Part shown: positions 16,349-26,143 of the stretch, one piece after another
How the letters are laid out: each line of letters begins with the position of its first letter
Numbering within the stretch: the stretch's first letter is position 1
DNA from: Bacteroidota bacterium
GTDB taxonomy: Bacteria > Bacteroidota > Bacteroidia > CAILMK01 > JAAYUY01
Direction: 5' to 3'
Assembly: GCA_018698135.1 (NCBI GenBank)
Contig: JABINZ010000139.1
Location: forward strand, 1 to 56,463
DNA: 56,463 nucleotides
Notes under the pieces: generated by a model
Seen by the model: only the letters and a program-made list of their open reading frames with translations
What the model was told of the DNA's origin: nothing
The model's database searches: none
Translations under genes and position numbers: made by a program

Positions 16349-17299
16349 ATGAAAGAAATTATTCAACCTATAGAAAAGAGTCTTCTAAAAAAAGAATTGA
16401 ACGAAGACAGGTTTCTCAGAAATACAAATAATGGGAACAATGAGATTTATATTATCACACATCATGACTCCCCAAATACATTACAGGAAATTGGACGACT
16501 AAGGGAAATAAGTTTTCGAGATGCGGGCGGGGGAACAGGTAAAAGCATCGATTTAGATGATTATGATACTGCTCAAACACCTTACAAGCAGCTTATTGTC
16601 TGGGATCCTGAGGATGAAGAAATTGTAGGTGGTTATCGATTTATTCATTGTAAAGATGTAGCACTTGATTCAAATGGGCAACCCCTGTTAGCTACTTCAG
16701 GATTATTTAATTTCAGTGAAACATTTATTAAAGACTATATCCCTTACACTGTTGAGCTCGGGCGTTCTTTCGTGCAGCCTTTGTATCAACTCACTTACAA
16801 TTTTAGAAAAGGGATGTATTCTCTTGATAATTTGTGGGATGGCTTAGGTGCTATTGTTGTTAATGATCCACAAATTAAATACTACTTTGGTAAAATTACC
16901 ATGTATCCTCGTTTTAATATTTGTGCACGAGATATGATTCTTTTTTTCTTGTCAAAATATTTTGAAGATAAAAGCAAACTAGTAATACCGATTAATCCAA
17001 TAACCTTTCAAACTGAGATTAAAAAATTAGAACATACATTTTATGGGGAGACTTTTCAGGATGATTATAAAATATTGGTTCAGGAAGTAAGACGATTGAA
17101 GGAAAACATTCCTCCACTCGTTAATGCATACATGAATCTTTCTGCGACCATGCATTATTTTGGAACTGCCATCAATAACTCATTTGGTGATGTTGAAGAA
17201 TCGGGAATTATAATTGCAATTGACGATATTTATGATATTAAAAAAGATCGTCACCTTTCAACATATAAAAAAGAAGATAAACCTGCTAGCAAAGTTTAA
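16349..17299 (+). CDS. GNAT/hemolysin-family N-acyltransferase, probably glycine-lipid N-acyltransferase
   Basis: OlsB-like acyl-ACP-dependent N-acyltransferase, 316 aa. The core starts near 32 (IYIITHHDS), includes IGRLREISFR at 48-57, VGGYRFI at 93-99 and the hallmark ELGRSFV at 136-142. It would attach a 3-hydroxy fatty acid to an amino group, probably glycine, with the upstream gene adding the second, ester-linked chain. Its stop codon is directly adjacent to the stop of convergent cvpA (shared TAATTA), leaving no room for a terminator between the two genes. Confidence 0.78.
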   Translation: MKEIIQPIEKSLLKKELNEDRFLRNTNNGNNEIYIITHHDSPNTLQEIGRLREISFRDAGGGTGKSIDLDDYDTAQTPYKQLIVWDPEDEEIVGGYRFIHCKDVALDSNGQPLLATSGLFNFSETFIKDYIPYTVELGRSFVQPLYQLTYNFRKGMYSLDNLWDGLGAIVVNDPQIKYYFGKITMYPRFNICARDMILFFLSKYFEDKSKLVIPINPITFQTEIKKLEHTFYGETFQDDYKILVQEVRRLKENIPPLVNAYMNLSATMHYFGTAINNSFGDVEESGIIIAIDDIYDIKKDRHLSTYKKEDKPASKV

Positions 17300-17830
17300 T
17301 TAAAGCGAATTAGCTATATTTTCAAAGAAATCTTCAACCTGTTCTATGCTTCCTTTTGCATCCTCTTTATATCCAGTAAAGAAAGAGATTATTTGAGGTG
17401 AGACCGGCTCCAAATAGCGATAACTAATGGATTCATTTTTCATTTTCGCTGGAATCACATCCACCTGATCCGTAATCCATAATAACAAACTAAATAATAA
17501 AACAACTTTAACGAACCCAAATAAAGCACCAGCAAGTCGATTAAAGATATTCAACTGTGCAGTTTTTATTATTCGCTGGAGAAGCTTAGCTAGTGTAATT
17601 ATGGCGAGAAAAATGCCCAGAAAAACTACGATATAAGCAATATAAGGGAGCCATTTTGAATTTAATTCCATACCAGAATTGATTAGCAACTTATTCGAAA
17701 GTTGCATAGCTCCAATTATTGCAATAATAAAAGCCAAAACCGATAAAACTTCAATAATAAGACCTTTTCGAAATCCTGTTATCAAGAAATAAAGCAAAGG
17801 AATCAAGAAAATTATATCTAGTGTGTTCAT
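17300..17830 (-). CDS. cvpA: CvpA-family inner membrane protein
   Basis: A 176-residue membrane protein with four predicted transmembrane segments at about 5-20, 25-43, 61-83 and 100-121, and the early turn GFRKGLIIEVLS found in CvpA. CvpA is linked to colicin V production and envelope stress in Escherichia coli, but its molecular function is not settled. The start overlaps the stop of yqeY in the ATGA arrangement, so the pair is translationally coupled. Confidence 0.85.
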   Translation of the reverse strand: MNTLDIIFLIPLLYFLITGFRKGLIIEVLSVLAFIIAIIGAMQLSNKLLINSGMELNSKWLPYIAYIVVFLGIFLAIITLAKLLQRIIKTAQLNIFNRLAGALFGFVKVVLLFSLLLWITDQVDVIPAKMKNESISYRYLEPVSPQIISFFTGYKEDAKGSIEQVEDFFENIANSL

Positions 17831-18276
17831 GCTGAGAGCAACTTTTTTACGACTTCTGAAATTGTTTTACCATCGGCCCTACCAGCAAGTTTTCCCATTG
17901 CCAAGGGCATAACTTTCTTTAGGTCAGCCATGCTTGAAGCTCCCGTTTCAGAAATTATTACTTTAACAATATCTTCGATTTCTTTTAGCGAAATTTGTTT
18001 CGGTAAATATTTTGTTATCACTTCCAGCTCGTCCGATTCTTCCTGCACTAAATCTTCTCTATTTTGTTTTTTATATACCTCAATTGATTCCTTCCTTTGT
18101 TTTACCAAACGCTGCAACAATTGAATTTCATCTTTTTCTGATATCTCATCTCCAGTTCCCTGAGTTTTTAACAACAATATAGCAGATTTAATTGCTCTAA
18201 TAGCACGCAATCCTGCTTGATCTTTAGCTTTCATTGCCTCTTTAAGATCAGTATTAATAGTATCACTTAATGTCAT
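17827..18276 (-). CDS. GatB/YqeY domain protein
   Basis: A 149-residue YqeY-type protein, related to the C-terminal tRNA-binding tail of GatB, the amidotransferase subunit that makes Gln-tRNA or Asn-tRNA. Visible family traits are the opening helix DLKEAMKAKD, the RAIKSAI stretch, the YLPKQ motif and the C-terminal KLAGRADGKTISEVVK. Free-standing YqeY proteins have no firmly known function. A two-box promoter lies just upstream, and cvpA follows with a 4-bp overlap. Confidence 0.9.
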   Translation of the reverse strand: MTLSDTINTDLKEAMKAKDQAGLRAIRAIKSAILLLKTQGTGDEISEKDEIQLLQRLVKQRKESIEVYKKQNREDLVQEESDELEVITKYLPKQISLKEIEDIVKVIISETGASSMADLKKVMPLAMGKLAGRADGKTISEVVKKLLSA

Positions 18277-18292
18277 AATCTTTCTTTTAATA

Positions 18293-18324
18293 CAAAATTA
18301 ATTCATTCAATCTGAAAATAACAA
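18293..18324 (-). promoter_or_regulatory. Promoter of yqeY-cvpA
   Basis: Minus-strand TTG, 21 nt, then TAATTTTG, fitting TTG-N17-23-TAnnTTTG. It starts immediately after the gdhA terminator and 17 bp before the yqeY ATG. Confidence 0.5.
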
Positions 18325-18337
18325 TCCTATTATTAAT

Positions 18338-18367
18338 AAAAAAAGGGTTGCCTGTTAAGACAACCCT
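18338..18367 (-). terminator. Rho-independent terminator of gdhA
   Basis: On the minus strand AGGGTTG, a 10-nt loop and CAACCCT form a 7-bp stem, followed by a run of seven T. It lies 22 bp past the gdhA stop and separates gdhA from the yqeY promoter. Confidence 0.8.
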
Positions 18368-18389
18368 GTATAGATATTATTACAAATGA

Positions 18390-19793
<1,404 letters not shown>

Positions 19794-20017
19794 CAAGAAT
19801 AATATAGAATTATTATTGTTAATTCGATAACAGTATGCAAACAACTGATATTCTGAATATTTAAACATTGTAAATTGCATATGATTCATCTCTGATAATT
19901 AATCAGAAATAATTTAAAAATATTGAAAAATATGTGGAAAACAAGCGATTAAGATTAACTGATTATTTGTTAATTTGTGGACTACAAAAAAATTGGTATT
20001 ACATCAGATAATCAACT

Positions 20018-21433
20018 ATGGATTTAATTGACCAGAACGGTTCATCCCTTAAAAAACTAATTAGATTTTTTGAACAGCAATCTAAAGCTGACGATTATTC
20101 TTTTTTTGAAATATCGGATTTTCAATCCATTATTAAATATTACCTCAATTTAAACAATAAAGATAAAGCATTGGCAACTGCTATTGTTGCCCTAAAAAAC
20201 TATCCCTATAGTATTCCATTGTTACTTTCCAAAGCAGAGTTGCTCATTTCGAAAACAGAACATGAAGAGGCTTTAGATTTATTGGAACGTGCTGAATTAA
20301 TTTCTTCCAATAATCCAAAAATTCAGTTTTTATTAGGTAAGGTCTATTTTGAACTTGGCGAAAAAGAAGATGCCATACAACACCTTGACCATGCATTAAG
20401 ATTAGATAATACGAATAGACTTGAACTAACATACATGAAAGCCCTCGTTTATCTGCAACATGAAAACTTTGGAGAAGCGATGCACTTATTGCAAAAAACA
20501 GTTCAAGAAGATATCAAAAACGAAGAAGCAATTATTGAATTTGCGCAATGCTATGAGGTGATTGACGAAGCTGAAAATGCTGTGAAAGCATATCAAAAAA
20601 TTGTTGACAAAAATCCGTATTCAGACCAATTATGGAACAACTTAGGCTTGATTTACAATTTTCAAAGCCACTATGAAAAAGCTTTTGAAGCATTCGATTT
20701 GGCCTTGGCACTGAATTCAAATAATCCGAATACCTATTTTAATTTAGCAAACAACTTCCTCGATCAAACAAAATACGAAAAAGCTGTCGAGTTTTACAAA
20801 GAATCCATTCGATTTGGTCGAGAGGATTTTTTAGTATATCTACAACTTGGATATTCCTACCTCTTCCTTGAGGAGAATGAGAAGGCTAATTTATTTTTTA
20901 CAAAGTCCTTAAAATTAAATGCTGAATTTCCTGACACATGGTTTGGCTTGGGTTTATCATTATCCAATAATGAAAAATACGAGGAAGCCGTTTCGCATCT
21001 TGAAAAGGCGATCAAATTATTTCCTTTCAATGACAAATATTGGTTTGAACTGGCAACTTGTTATTCCTACCTTGATAATTTTGCCAAAACACATGATGCC
21101 TTTGTTCAGGTTCTTGAATTAAACCCTTACCATACTGAAGCAGTTATTGATTTCAGTTTATACTTAAATGATCATAAAAAAACTGCTTCTGCTATAGAAC
21201 GCTTAATAGATGCTATTACTTTCAACGATAAAAATGCAGAACTCTACTATATTCTTTCGGGAATAATGTATGATAATAAGCATGAGGATGCGGATTTTTA
21301 TCTCGAAAAAGCATTGAAACTTGACTCCAATAAAGCGGGCCTTCTTTTTGAATATTTTCCTTTTCTTTTTTCAGAAGAAAAAATTGTAAATATAATCGAT
21401 TCTCATGGAGGCTCGATAACCCTTTATTCTTAG
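20018..21433 (+). CDS. Tetratricopeptide-repeat protein
   Basis: A 471-residue protein made almost wholly of TPR helices, with about ten or more 34-residue units from near residue 30 onward; clear units include AIVALKNYPYS, NPKIQFLLGKVYFELGEKED, DQLWNNLGLIYNFQSHYEKA and NPNTYFNLANNFLDQTKYEK. No signal peptide or membrane segment is seen, so a cytoplasmic scaffold is likely. Its partner is unknown. The GH3/beta-lactamase gene starts 6 bp downstream, suggesting one transcript, although the products would be in different compartments. Confidence 0.85.
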   Translation: MDLIDQNGSSLKKLIRFFEQQSKADDYSFFEISDFQSIIKYYLNLNNKDKALATAIVALKNYPYSIPLLLSKAELLISKTEHEEALDLLERAELISSNNPKIQFLLGKVYFELGEKEDAIQHLDHALRLDNTNRLELTYMKALVYLQHENFGEAMHLLQKTVQEDIKNEEAIIEFAQCYEVIDEAENAVKAYQKIVDKNPYSDQLWNNLGLIYNFQSHYEKAFEAFDLALALNSNNPNTYFNLANNFLDQTKYEKAVEFYKESIRFGREDFLVYLQLGYSYLFLEENEKANLFFTKSLKLNAEFPDTWFGLGLSLSNNEKYEEAVSHLEKAIKLFPFNDKYWFELATCYSYLDNFAKTHDAFVQVLELNPYHTEAVIDFSLYLNDHKKTASAIERLIDAITFNDKNAELYYILSGIMYDNKHEDADFYLEKALKLDSNKAGLLFEYFPFLFSEEKIVNIIDSHGGSITLYS

Positions 21434-21439
21434 CAATTA

Positions 21440-24370
21440 ATGAAGCAATATTTTCTGGCAATTATTTTTACTGTTTGTGCCATTTCAGTGATTTCAAACT
21501 CAGGAAATCAGTTTAATTACGAAGAATTTATCGAAAAAAATCAAACAGCCGATAAAGCTCAACTGCTTCTTGATTCATTGTCTTTAGAAGAGAAAATCGG
21601 ACAATTGATCATGATTAATGCATATACTGATGAGAAAGAAAATGATGAAGAATTAGTCAAATTCATTAAGAACTACCATGTTGGGGGCGTTCTATTCTTC
21701 CAGGGATCACCTTATAAACAAGCAAAACTCACAAATAAACTCCAATCAATTTCCAACATCCCTCTTTTTATTGCCATGGATGCAGAATGGGGGATTAGTA
21801 TGCGAATGGACAGCGTATTGAATTTCCCCAGGCAAATGACTCTTGGCGCTATTCAAAATAATGAATTAATATACCAGATGGGGAAAGAGGTGGCTTATCA
21901 ATGCCAGCGAATAGGAGTTCATATTAATTTTGCACCAGTAATCGATATTAATATCAATCCTAAAAATCCAATCATACATCTTCGCTCGTTTGGAGAAAAC
22001 AGAGAATTAGTTACGCAAAAAGGCTTAGCCTATATGAGGGGAATGCAAGACAATAATGTAATGGCTGTAGCCAAGCATTTCCCTGGTCATGGAGATACTG
22101 ATGTTGATTCTCACAAGGATCTACCAGTTATTAGTAAATCTATTGAAGATTTAGAGCGAAACGAATTATACCCTTTTTATAAATTGGTAAAAGGTGGAGT
22201 AGAAGGTATCATGGTAGCCCATCTGTATGTTCCTGCTATCGATAAAAACAATAAATTACCAACTTCAATATCGGAAAATGCTATTAACAAACTTTTGGTT
22301 AATGACATCGGTTTTTCAGGTTTGATTTTTACTGATGCATTGAATATGAAGGGAGTTTCCCGTGATTTTAAATCAGGGATTAAGGAAGTTAAAGCCTTGC
22401 AGGCAGGAAACGATATTTTGCTTTTTCCTGAAGATATCGAAAAAGCAGTATCTGCAATCAAAAAATCAATTGCAAAAGGCCTTATATCTGAGGAATTAAT
22501 AAATTACAAGGTTAAAAAAGTATTGATTTCAAAAATCAATCATGGTTTGTTTGCTGAGAAGAAAATTATCCTTGAAAACCTAACCTCAGATTTAAATAAT
22601 TCCAGAACACGTTTATTGAAAAGACAACTAGCCGAAAAGGCAGTTACATTGGTGAAGAATGATAGCCTGACAATTCCATTCATTAATCTGGAAAATAGAC
22701 ATATAGCAGCTATAAACTTCGGAGGTGATTCGAACAATGATTTTCATGAGCACTTGCAGCTTTATACGCAAATTAACACATTTTCCTATCCCGCAAGTTG
22801 CAATTATGAATTACTCAATAAACTAGAACATATTGTAAATAAATACAATACACTTATAATAAGCATTCAAGATGTTGCAAAATACAATATCCGAAATTTC
22901 AACATTGATCCACGAGTGATTCATTTTATTAACTCTGTTGCTAAAGAAAAGAATGTTATCCTGGTTAATTTCGGGAGTCCTTATGCATTAAAATATTTTG
23001 ATAAAGTTCAAACTATATTGCAAATAGGTGAGCAAGATATAGAATTTCAGCAAGTAGCTGCACAAGCTCTATTTGGAGGAATACCCATTACTGGCAAATT
23101 GCCGGTTACTGTAAACACAAGTATTCCATATGGAAGCGGAATATCAATTAAGAAAGCGATACGCCTAAAATATTCAACTCCTGATGAGCTTAATTTCTCG
23201 ACTAAGTCAATTGCATTTATTGAAAAAATAATTGAAAATGCTATTAAAAATGAAGAAACTCCCGGATGTCAGCTACTCATCGCAAAAGGAGGAAAAGTAT
23301 TTTATAGCAAGTCTTTTGGATTTCACACATATAAAAAGGAAGTAAAAGTTGAAAATTCTCACATATACGATGTAGCAAGTATAACCAAGATAGCTGCTAC
23401 ATTACTTCCAATAATGAAGCTGTATGAAAATAAGCAGATTGGCCTTAACGACACACTTGGAAAATATGTTAGCCGAAGTTCAAAACACAAATACGGACAA
23501 GCTACAATTCGTGAAATGCTATTACATGAAGCCGGATTTAAACCCTGGATAGCATTTTACAAAACAACAATAGATGAGAATAAAATGCAAATGCCCTATT
23601 ATTATTCAAACGTATCGAATGATAGTTTTAGCATTCATGCAAATAAAAATCTCTTTGCAAATAAAGCAATTATTGATACTATTTGGGATATGATCTATAA
23701 TACTGAAGTCAAGAAAAAGGGAGATTATGCCTATAGCGATCTTGATTTCATGTTCTTAAAACAGATCGTAGAAAGGGCTAGTGGTGAAGTTTTCCAAAGC
23801 CTATTAGCGAGAGATTATTATTTGCAATTGGGTATGTCTAGTACTGGTTTTAATCCCTCTACTTGGTTCAATATTCTGGATATTCCACCTACCGAAGTTG
23901 AGAATTATTTTAGGTTTGATACTGTTCAGGGGTTTGTACATGATCCTGCCGCAGCACTTTTAGGAGGAGTTGAAGGTCATGCCGGACTATTTATGAACGC
24001 CAACGACTTAGCTAAATTACTTCAAATGCTCATTAATGGTGGAGAGTACGGAGGACAAAAGTATTTCCATGCTTCCACAATAAACAAGTTTACAAATCGA
24101 AGTTCAAAAGTAAGCAGAAGAGCTCTTGGCTTTGACAAACCAGAAATGGACACATTCAAAAACTACAGCCCTACCAGTCGTAATGTGCCAGCCTCTGTTT
24201 TTGGACATACTGGTTTTACTGGCACTTGTGCATGGGCTGATCCAGAAAATGATATTATATATATTTTCTTATCCAATCGCACCTTTCCAACATCTGAAAA
24301 TAAAAAACTCTGGCACAACAAAACCAGGGCAAAAATTCAAGAAGTAATTTATAATGAACTTTTAAAGTAG
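21440..24370 (+). CDS. Fusion of GH3 beta-N-acetylhexosaminidase-like and beta-lactamase-fold domains
   Basis: A 976-residue exported protein. A signal peptide (1-20) is followed by a glycoside hydrolase family 3 domain with the NagZ-type loop KHFPGHGDTDVDSH at 212-225 and the nucleophile region FTDALNMKG with Asp299. A middle GH3 C-terminal-like domain covers about 400-570. The C-terminal serine-hydrolase domain (about 590-976) has S-x-x-K at Ser647-Lys650 (SITK), a Y-x-N equivalent YSD at 765-767, and HTG at 923-925 in place of KTG. The family suggests cleavage of GlcNAc-containing muropeptides plus a DD-peptidase or esterase activity on the same polymer, in the periplasm; the pairing of activities is inference. 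Confidence 0.88.
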   Translation: MKQYFLAIIFTVCAISVISNSGNQFNYEEFIEKNQTADKAQLLLDSLSLEEKIGQLIMINAYTDEKENDEELVKFIKNYHVGGVLFFQGSPYKQAKLTNKLQSISNIPLFIAMDAEWGISMRMDSVLNFPRQMTLGAIQNNELIYQMGKEVAYQCQRIGVHINFAPVIDININPKNPIIHLRSFGENRELVTQKGLAYMRGMQDNNVMAVAKHFPGHGDTDVDSHKDLPVISKSIEDLERNELYPFYKLVKGGVEGIMVAHLYVPAIDKNNKLPTSISENAINKLLVNDIGFSGLIFTDALNMKGVSRDFKSGIKEVKALQAGNDILLFPEDIEKAVSAIKKSIAKGLISEELINYKVKKVLISKINHGLFAEKKIILENLTSDLNNSRTRLLKRQLAEKAVTLVKNDSLTIPFINLENRHIAAINFGGDSNNDFHEHLQLYTQINTFSYPASCNYELLNKLEHIVNKYNTLIISIQDVAKYNIRNFNIDPRVIHFINSVAKEKNVILVNFGSPYALKYFDKVQTILQIGEQDIEFQQVAAQALFGGIPITGKLPVTVNTSIPYGSGISIKKAIRLKYSTPDELNFSTKSIAFIEKIIENAIKNEETPGCQLLIAKGGKVFYSKSFGFHTYKKEVKVENSHIYDVASITKIAATLLPIMKLYENKQIGLNDTLGKYVSRSSKHKYGQATIREMLLHEAGFKPWIAFYKTTIDENKMQMPYYYSNVSNDSFSIHANKNLFANKAIIDTIWDMIYNTEVKKKGDYAYSDLDFMFLKQIVERASGEVFQSLLARDYYLQLGMSSTGFNPSTWFNILDIPPTEVENYFRFDTVQGFVHDPAAALLGGVEGHAGLFMNANDLAKLLQMLINGGEYGGQKYFHASTINKFTNRSSKVSRRALGFDKPEMDTFKNYSPTSRNVPASVFGHTGFTGTCAWADPENDIIYIFLSNRTFPTSENKKLWHNKTRAKIQEVIYNELLK

Positions 24371-24405
24371 TTTTATATAGTCAATACTCCTAAGTTCATT
24401 TGAAT

Positions 24406-25254
24406 TTAATATTTTAGCAAAAAACTACCATCAGTTATGGAATGCGTTGCTGAACCTGTAACTGATTCAGCAGTTCCATTAAAAGTACCTTTAATCACCT
24501 TGCCTGTTTTATTATGCTCGGTAATTACCAAGCTTCCATTTTCAATCATAAATGTTTCAGAGTTTGATACATATTGGATTCTTTTATCTCCGAATGAACT
24601 TGGGGTATATGAGCCGACATTTATTGAAGAAACAATTGATAAACCAAGAATACTATTGCTTGATTTAGTTGCGGATACCACAATTTGTCCCAATGATTCC
24701 ATAGCATAAACTGATATAGGCTTCCATGATTGCCCATCAATTTTACATGTTATTGAATTATCTGTATTTGAAGGATTATAAACTTCCCCTTCAAAAGGGA
24801 TGTCAGTAAAAACGCCATTGGTTACTTCAACCATATCAAATAGATTAATGCCTGTAAATGTGAACGTTCCGCTTACAAGTTTATTAGTTGCGTCAAGCTT
24901 TGTTACCTTAAGTGTTCCACCAGGAGATAGAGCATCGCTGGTTGTATATTGTCCTTGAGATCCATCTTCAACAGGCATATAAAATCCATCTCCTGAATAC
25001 GCCCAATTTAAATTATACGAACCTATTTTATCGACTTTAGCTTCGACAATTATAGTTTGACCATTTTCAGCAACTCCTTTTATTGTAAGAAACTCACCTA
25101 CATAATTTGCAGTTTTAGTTTTTGCTTCCCAAGCAACATCATCAATTTGAGCTGTCATTAAACCCTTTGATTCAGGCTCATTTGGTTCTTTATCACAGTT
25201 AACAATAAATAGTGGAAGAATGAAAAGAATAGGAAGAAGTTTAAAATAGTTCAT
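24406..25254 (-). CDS. Two-repeat lipoprotein, DUF6252-like
   Basis: A 282-residue predicted lipoprotein: hydrophobic signal with lipobox FIVNC, lipidated Cys20, and an acidic stretch DKEPNEPE after it that resembles the surface-export signal of Bacteroidota lipoproteins. Two similar units follow, about 33-153 and 167-282. Each opens with a K-I-D/Q-I-D-D-x-x-W strand (QIDDVAWEA, KIDGQSWKP) and closes with a GTF...G...F strand set. The pattern resembles DUF6252, a family of unknown function. It is convergent with the GH3 fusion gene, 35 bp apart. Confidence 0.65.
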   Translation of the reverse strand: MNYFKLLPILFILPLFIVNCDKEPNEPESKGLMTAQIDDVAWEAKTKTANYVGEFLTIKGVAENGQTIIVEAKVDKIGSYNLNWAYSGDGFYMPVEDGSQGQYTTSDALSPGGTLKVTKLDATNKLVSGTFTFTGINLFDMVEVTNGVFTDIPFEGEVYNPSNTDNSITCKIDGQSWKPISVYAMESLGQIVVSATKSSNSILGLSIVSSINVGSYTPSSFGDKRIQYVSNSETFMIENGSLVITEHNKTGKVIKGTFNGTAESVTGSATHSITDGSFLLKY

Positions 25255-25567
25255 AATTTGTATTTTGAGTTGGATACGAATATATTAAAAAGAATCAAAT
25301 AAGAATGATGTATCTTGTTAAAAAAACTCTTTATTTGTTTTTACCGTATCGAATATTTTCACGACATTATTTCGAATTTTGCTGATCGAAATTATCAATA
25401 GACAACGTTTGACCAACAGGCCTATTTTTGCCCTCCAATGGTTTCAGCAAATCTCTAATCATTCATTTTAAGAAAGAAAAGACTTTCCGATTTATAGATG
25501 CAAAACACTTCAGCAAAAGCATTTCGTTATCAAAATTATGACAATCAAAAAAAACTATGACAAAAAC
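25255..25567. other. 313-bp intergenic region
   Basis: AT-rich spacer between the lipoprotein gene and the upstream TerB-like gene, both on the minus strand. I see no tRNA, strong hairpin or full two-box promoter in it. One short minus-strand frame (25367-25462) reads like protein and is listed separately at low confidence. Confidence 0.5.
25367..25462 (-). CDS. Possible 31-residue small protein or gene remnant
   Basis: An open frame from ATG at 25462 encodes 31 residues beginning MIRDLLKPLEG and ending DNFDQQNSK. Its composition is balanced and protein-like, with less Lys/Asn/Ile bias than random AT-rich sequence gives. It has an in-frame stop immediately upstream, no recognised family and no obvious promoter. 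It may be a remnant of a lost gene or chance. Confidence 0.15.
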   Translation of the reverse strand: MIRDLLKPLEGKNRPVGQTLSIDNFDQQNSK

Positions 25568-25984
25568 TTAATCCTCTTCGTCAAAACTCAGATTAACTTT
25601 AACTCCCCATGCATTCGTTATCATCCTTATCCAATCAACCTCATTTTTGTTTAAGTCACCATCCGCCAACGCTAACTGAACTAGTTGAAGTAAAAATTTC
25701 TCTTTTTGTTCAAGAGTCAACCAATTATTTTTGTTTACAAGGTCAACATGCTTTCTGAACTCCACTTCTTTGGCAGTTAAATCCTTAATTTCTTCGTACC
25801 ATAGCATAATTTCAGCCATTAAAATGGCAAAGTCACCATTGGTATATCGTTCTTTTCCAGCCCAATCGTTTACAAATTCAATCACCTTTCGGTGCTCGTC
25901 TTGCGTAAATTTGTTATCCGTCAGGTGGGCAAAACCGACAAAAATGTAACCAAAATAATGGAGGGGCTTTTTTTCTATAACCAT
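25568..25984 (-). CDS. Small TerB-like helical protein
   Basis: A 138-residue, all-helical, acidic protein ending in SFDEED. The C-terminal half has LVQLALADGDLNKNE, like the A-x-A-D-G-x-hydrophobic-x-x-x-E motif of TerB/DjlA-type domains, which may bind metal. The N-terminal half has a second, similar helical unit (FAHLTDNKFTQDEHRKVIEF), so the fold could be two EF-hand-like turns. Function unknown. A TAACTTTG box lies 37 bp upstream; there is no co-oriented partner close by. Confidence 0.6.
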   Translation of the reverse strand: MVIEKKPLHYFGYIFVGFAHLTDNKFTQDEHRKVIEFVNDWAGKERYTNGDFAILMAEIMLWYEEIKDLTAKEVEFRKHVDLVNKNNWLTLEQKEKFLLQLVQLALADGDLNKNEVDWIRMITNAWGVKVNLSFDEED

Positions 25985-26020
25985 ACAATTAGATTTTTTT
26001 TAAATTGTAATTGATTAGAT

Positions 26021-26028
26021 CAAAGTTA
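26021..26028 (-). promoter_or_regulatory. Candidate -7 box for the TerB-like gene
   Basis: Minus-strand TAACTTTG matches TAnnTTTG, 37 bp before the ATG at 25984 and just beyond the terminator of the ribosomal cluster. No -33 TTG is seen. Confidence 0.4.
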
Positions 26029-26076
26029 TAAAAATTGTGAAAAGATGTTCATTTTTTGGTTATTAACTTACTCACA

Positions 26077-26121
26077 AAATAAAAAGCCTCTCCATTCCCA
26101 TTATATAGGAAGGAGAGGCTT
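26077..26121 (-). terminator. Terminator of the ribosomal protein supercluster
   Basis: A 10-bp perfect stem, AAGCCTCTCC at 26084-26093 with GGAGAGGCTT at 26112-26121, followed on the minus strand by TTTTTATTTT. It lies 23 bp after the rplQ stop and closes the long co-directional run. Confidence 0.85.
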
Positions 26122-26143
26122 ATATCTAAGAATGATTAATCGT

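Noticed and set aside
24371-24428. Bidirectional terminator between the GH3 fusion gene and the lipoprotein gene
   Set aside because: GTAGTTTT and AAAACTAC are complementary but about 46 nt apart, with no compact stem; too weak to call.
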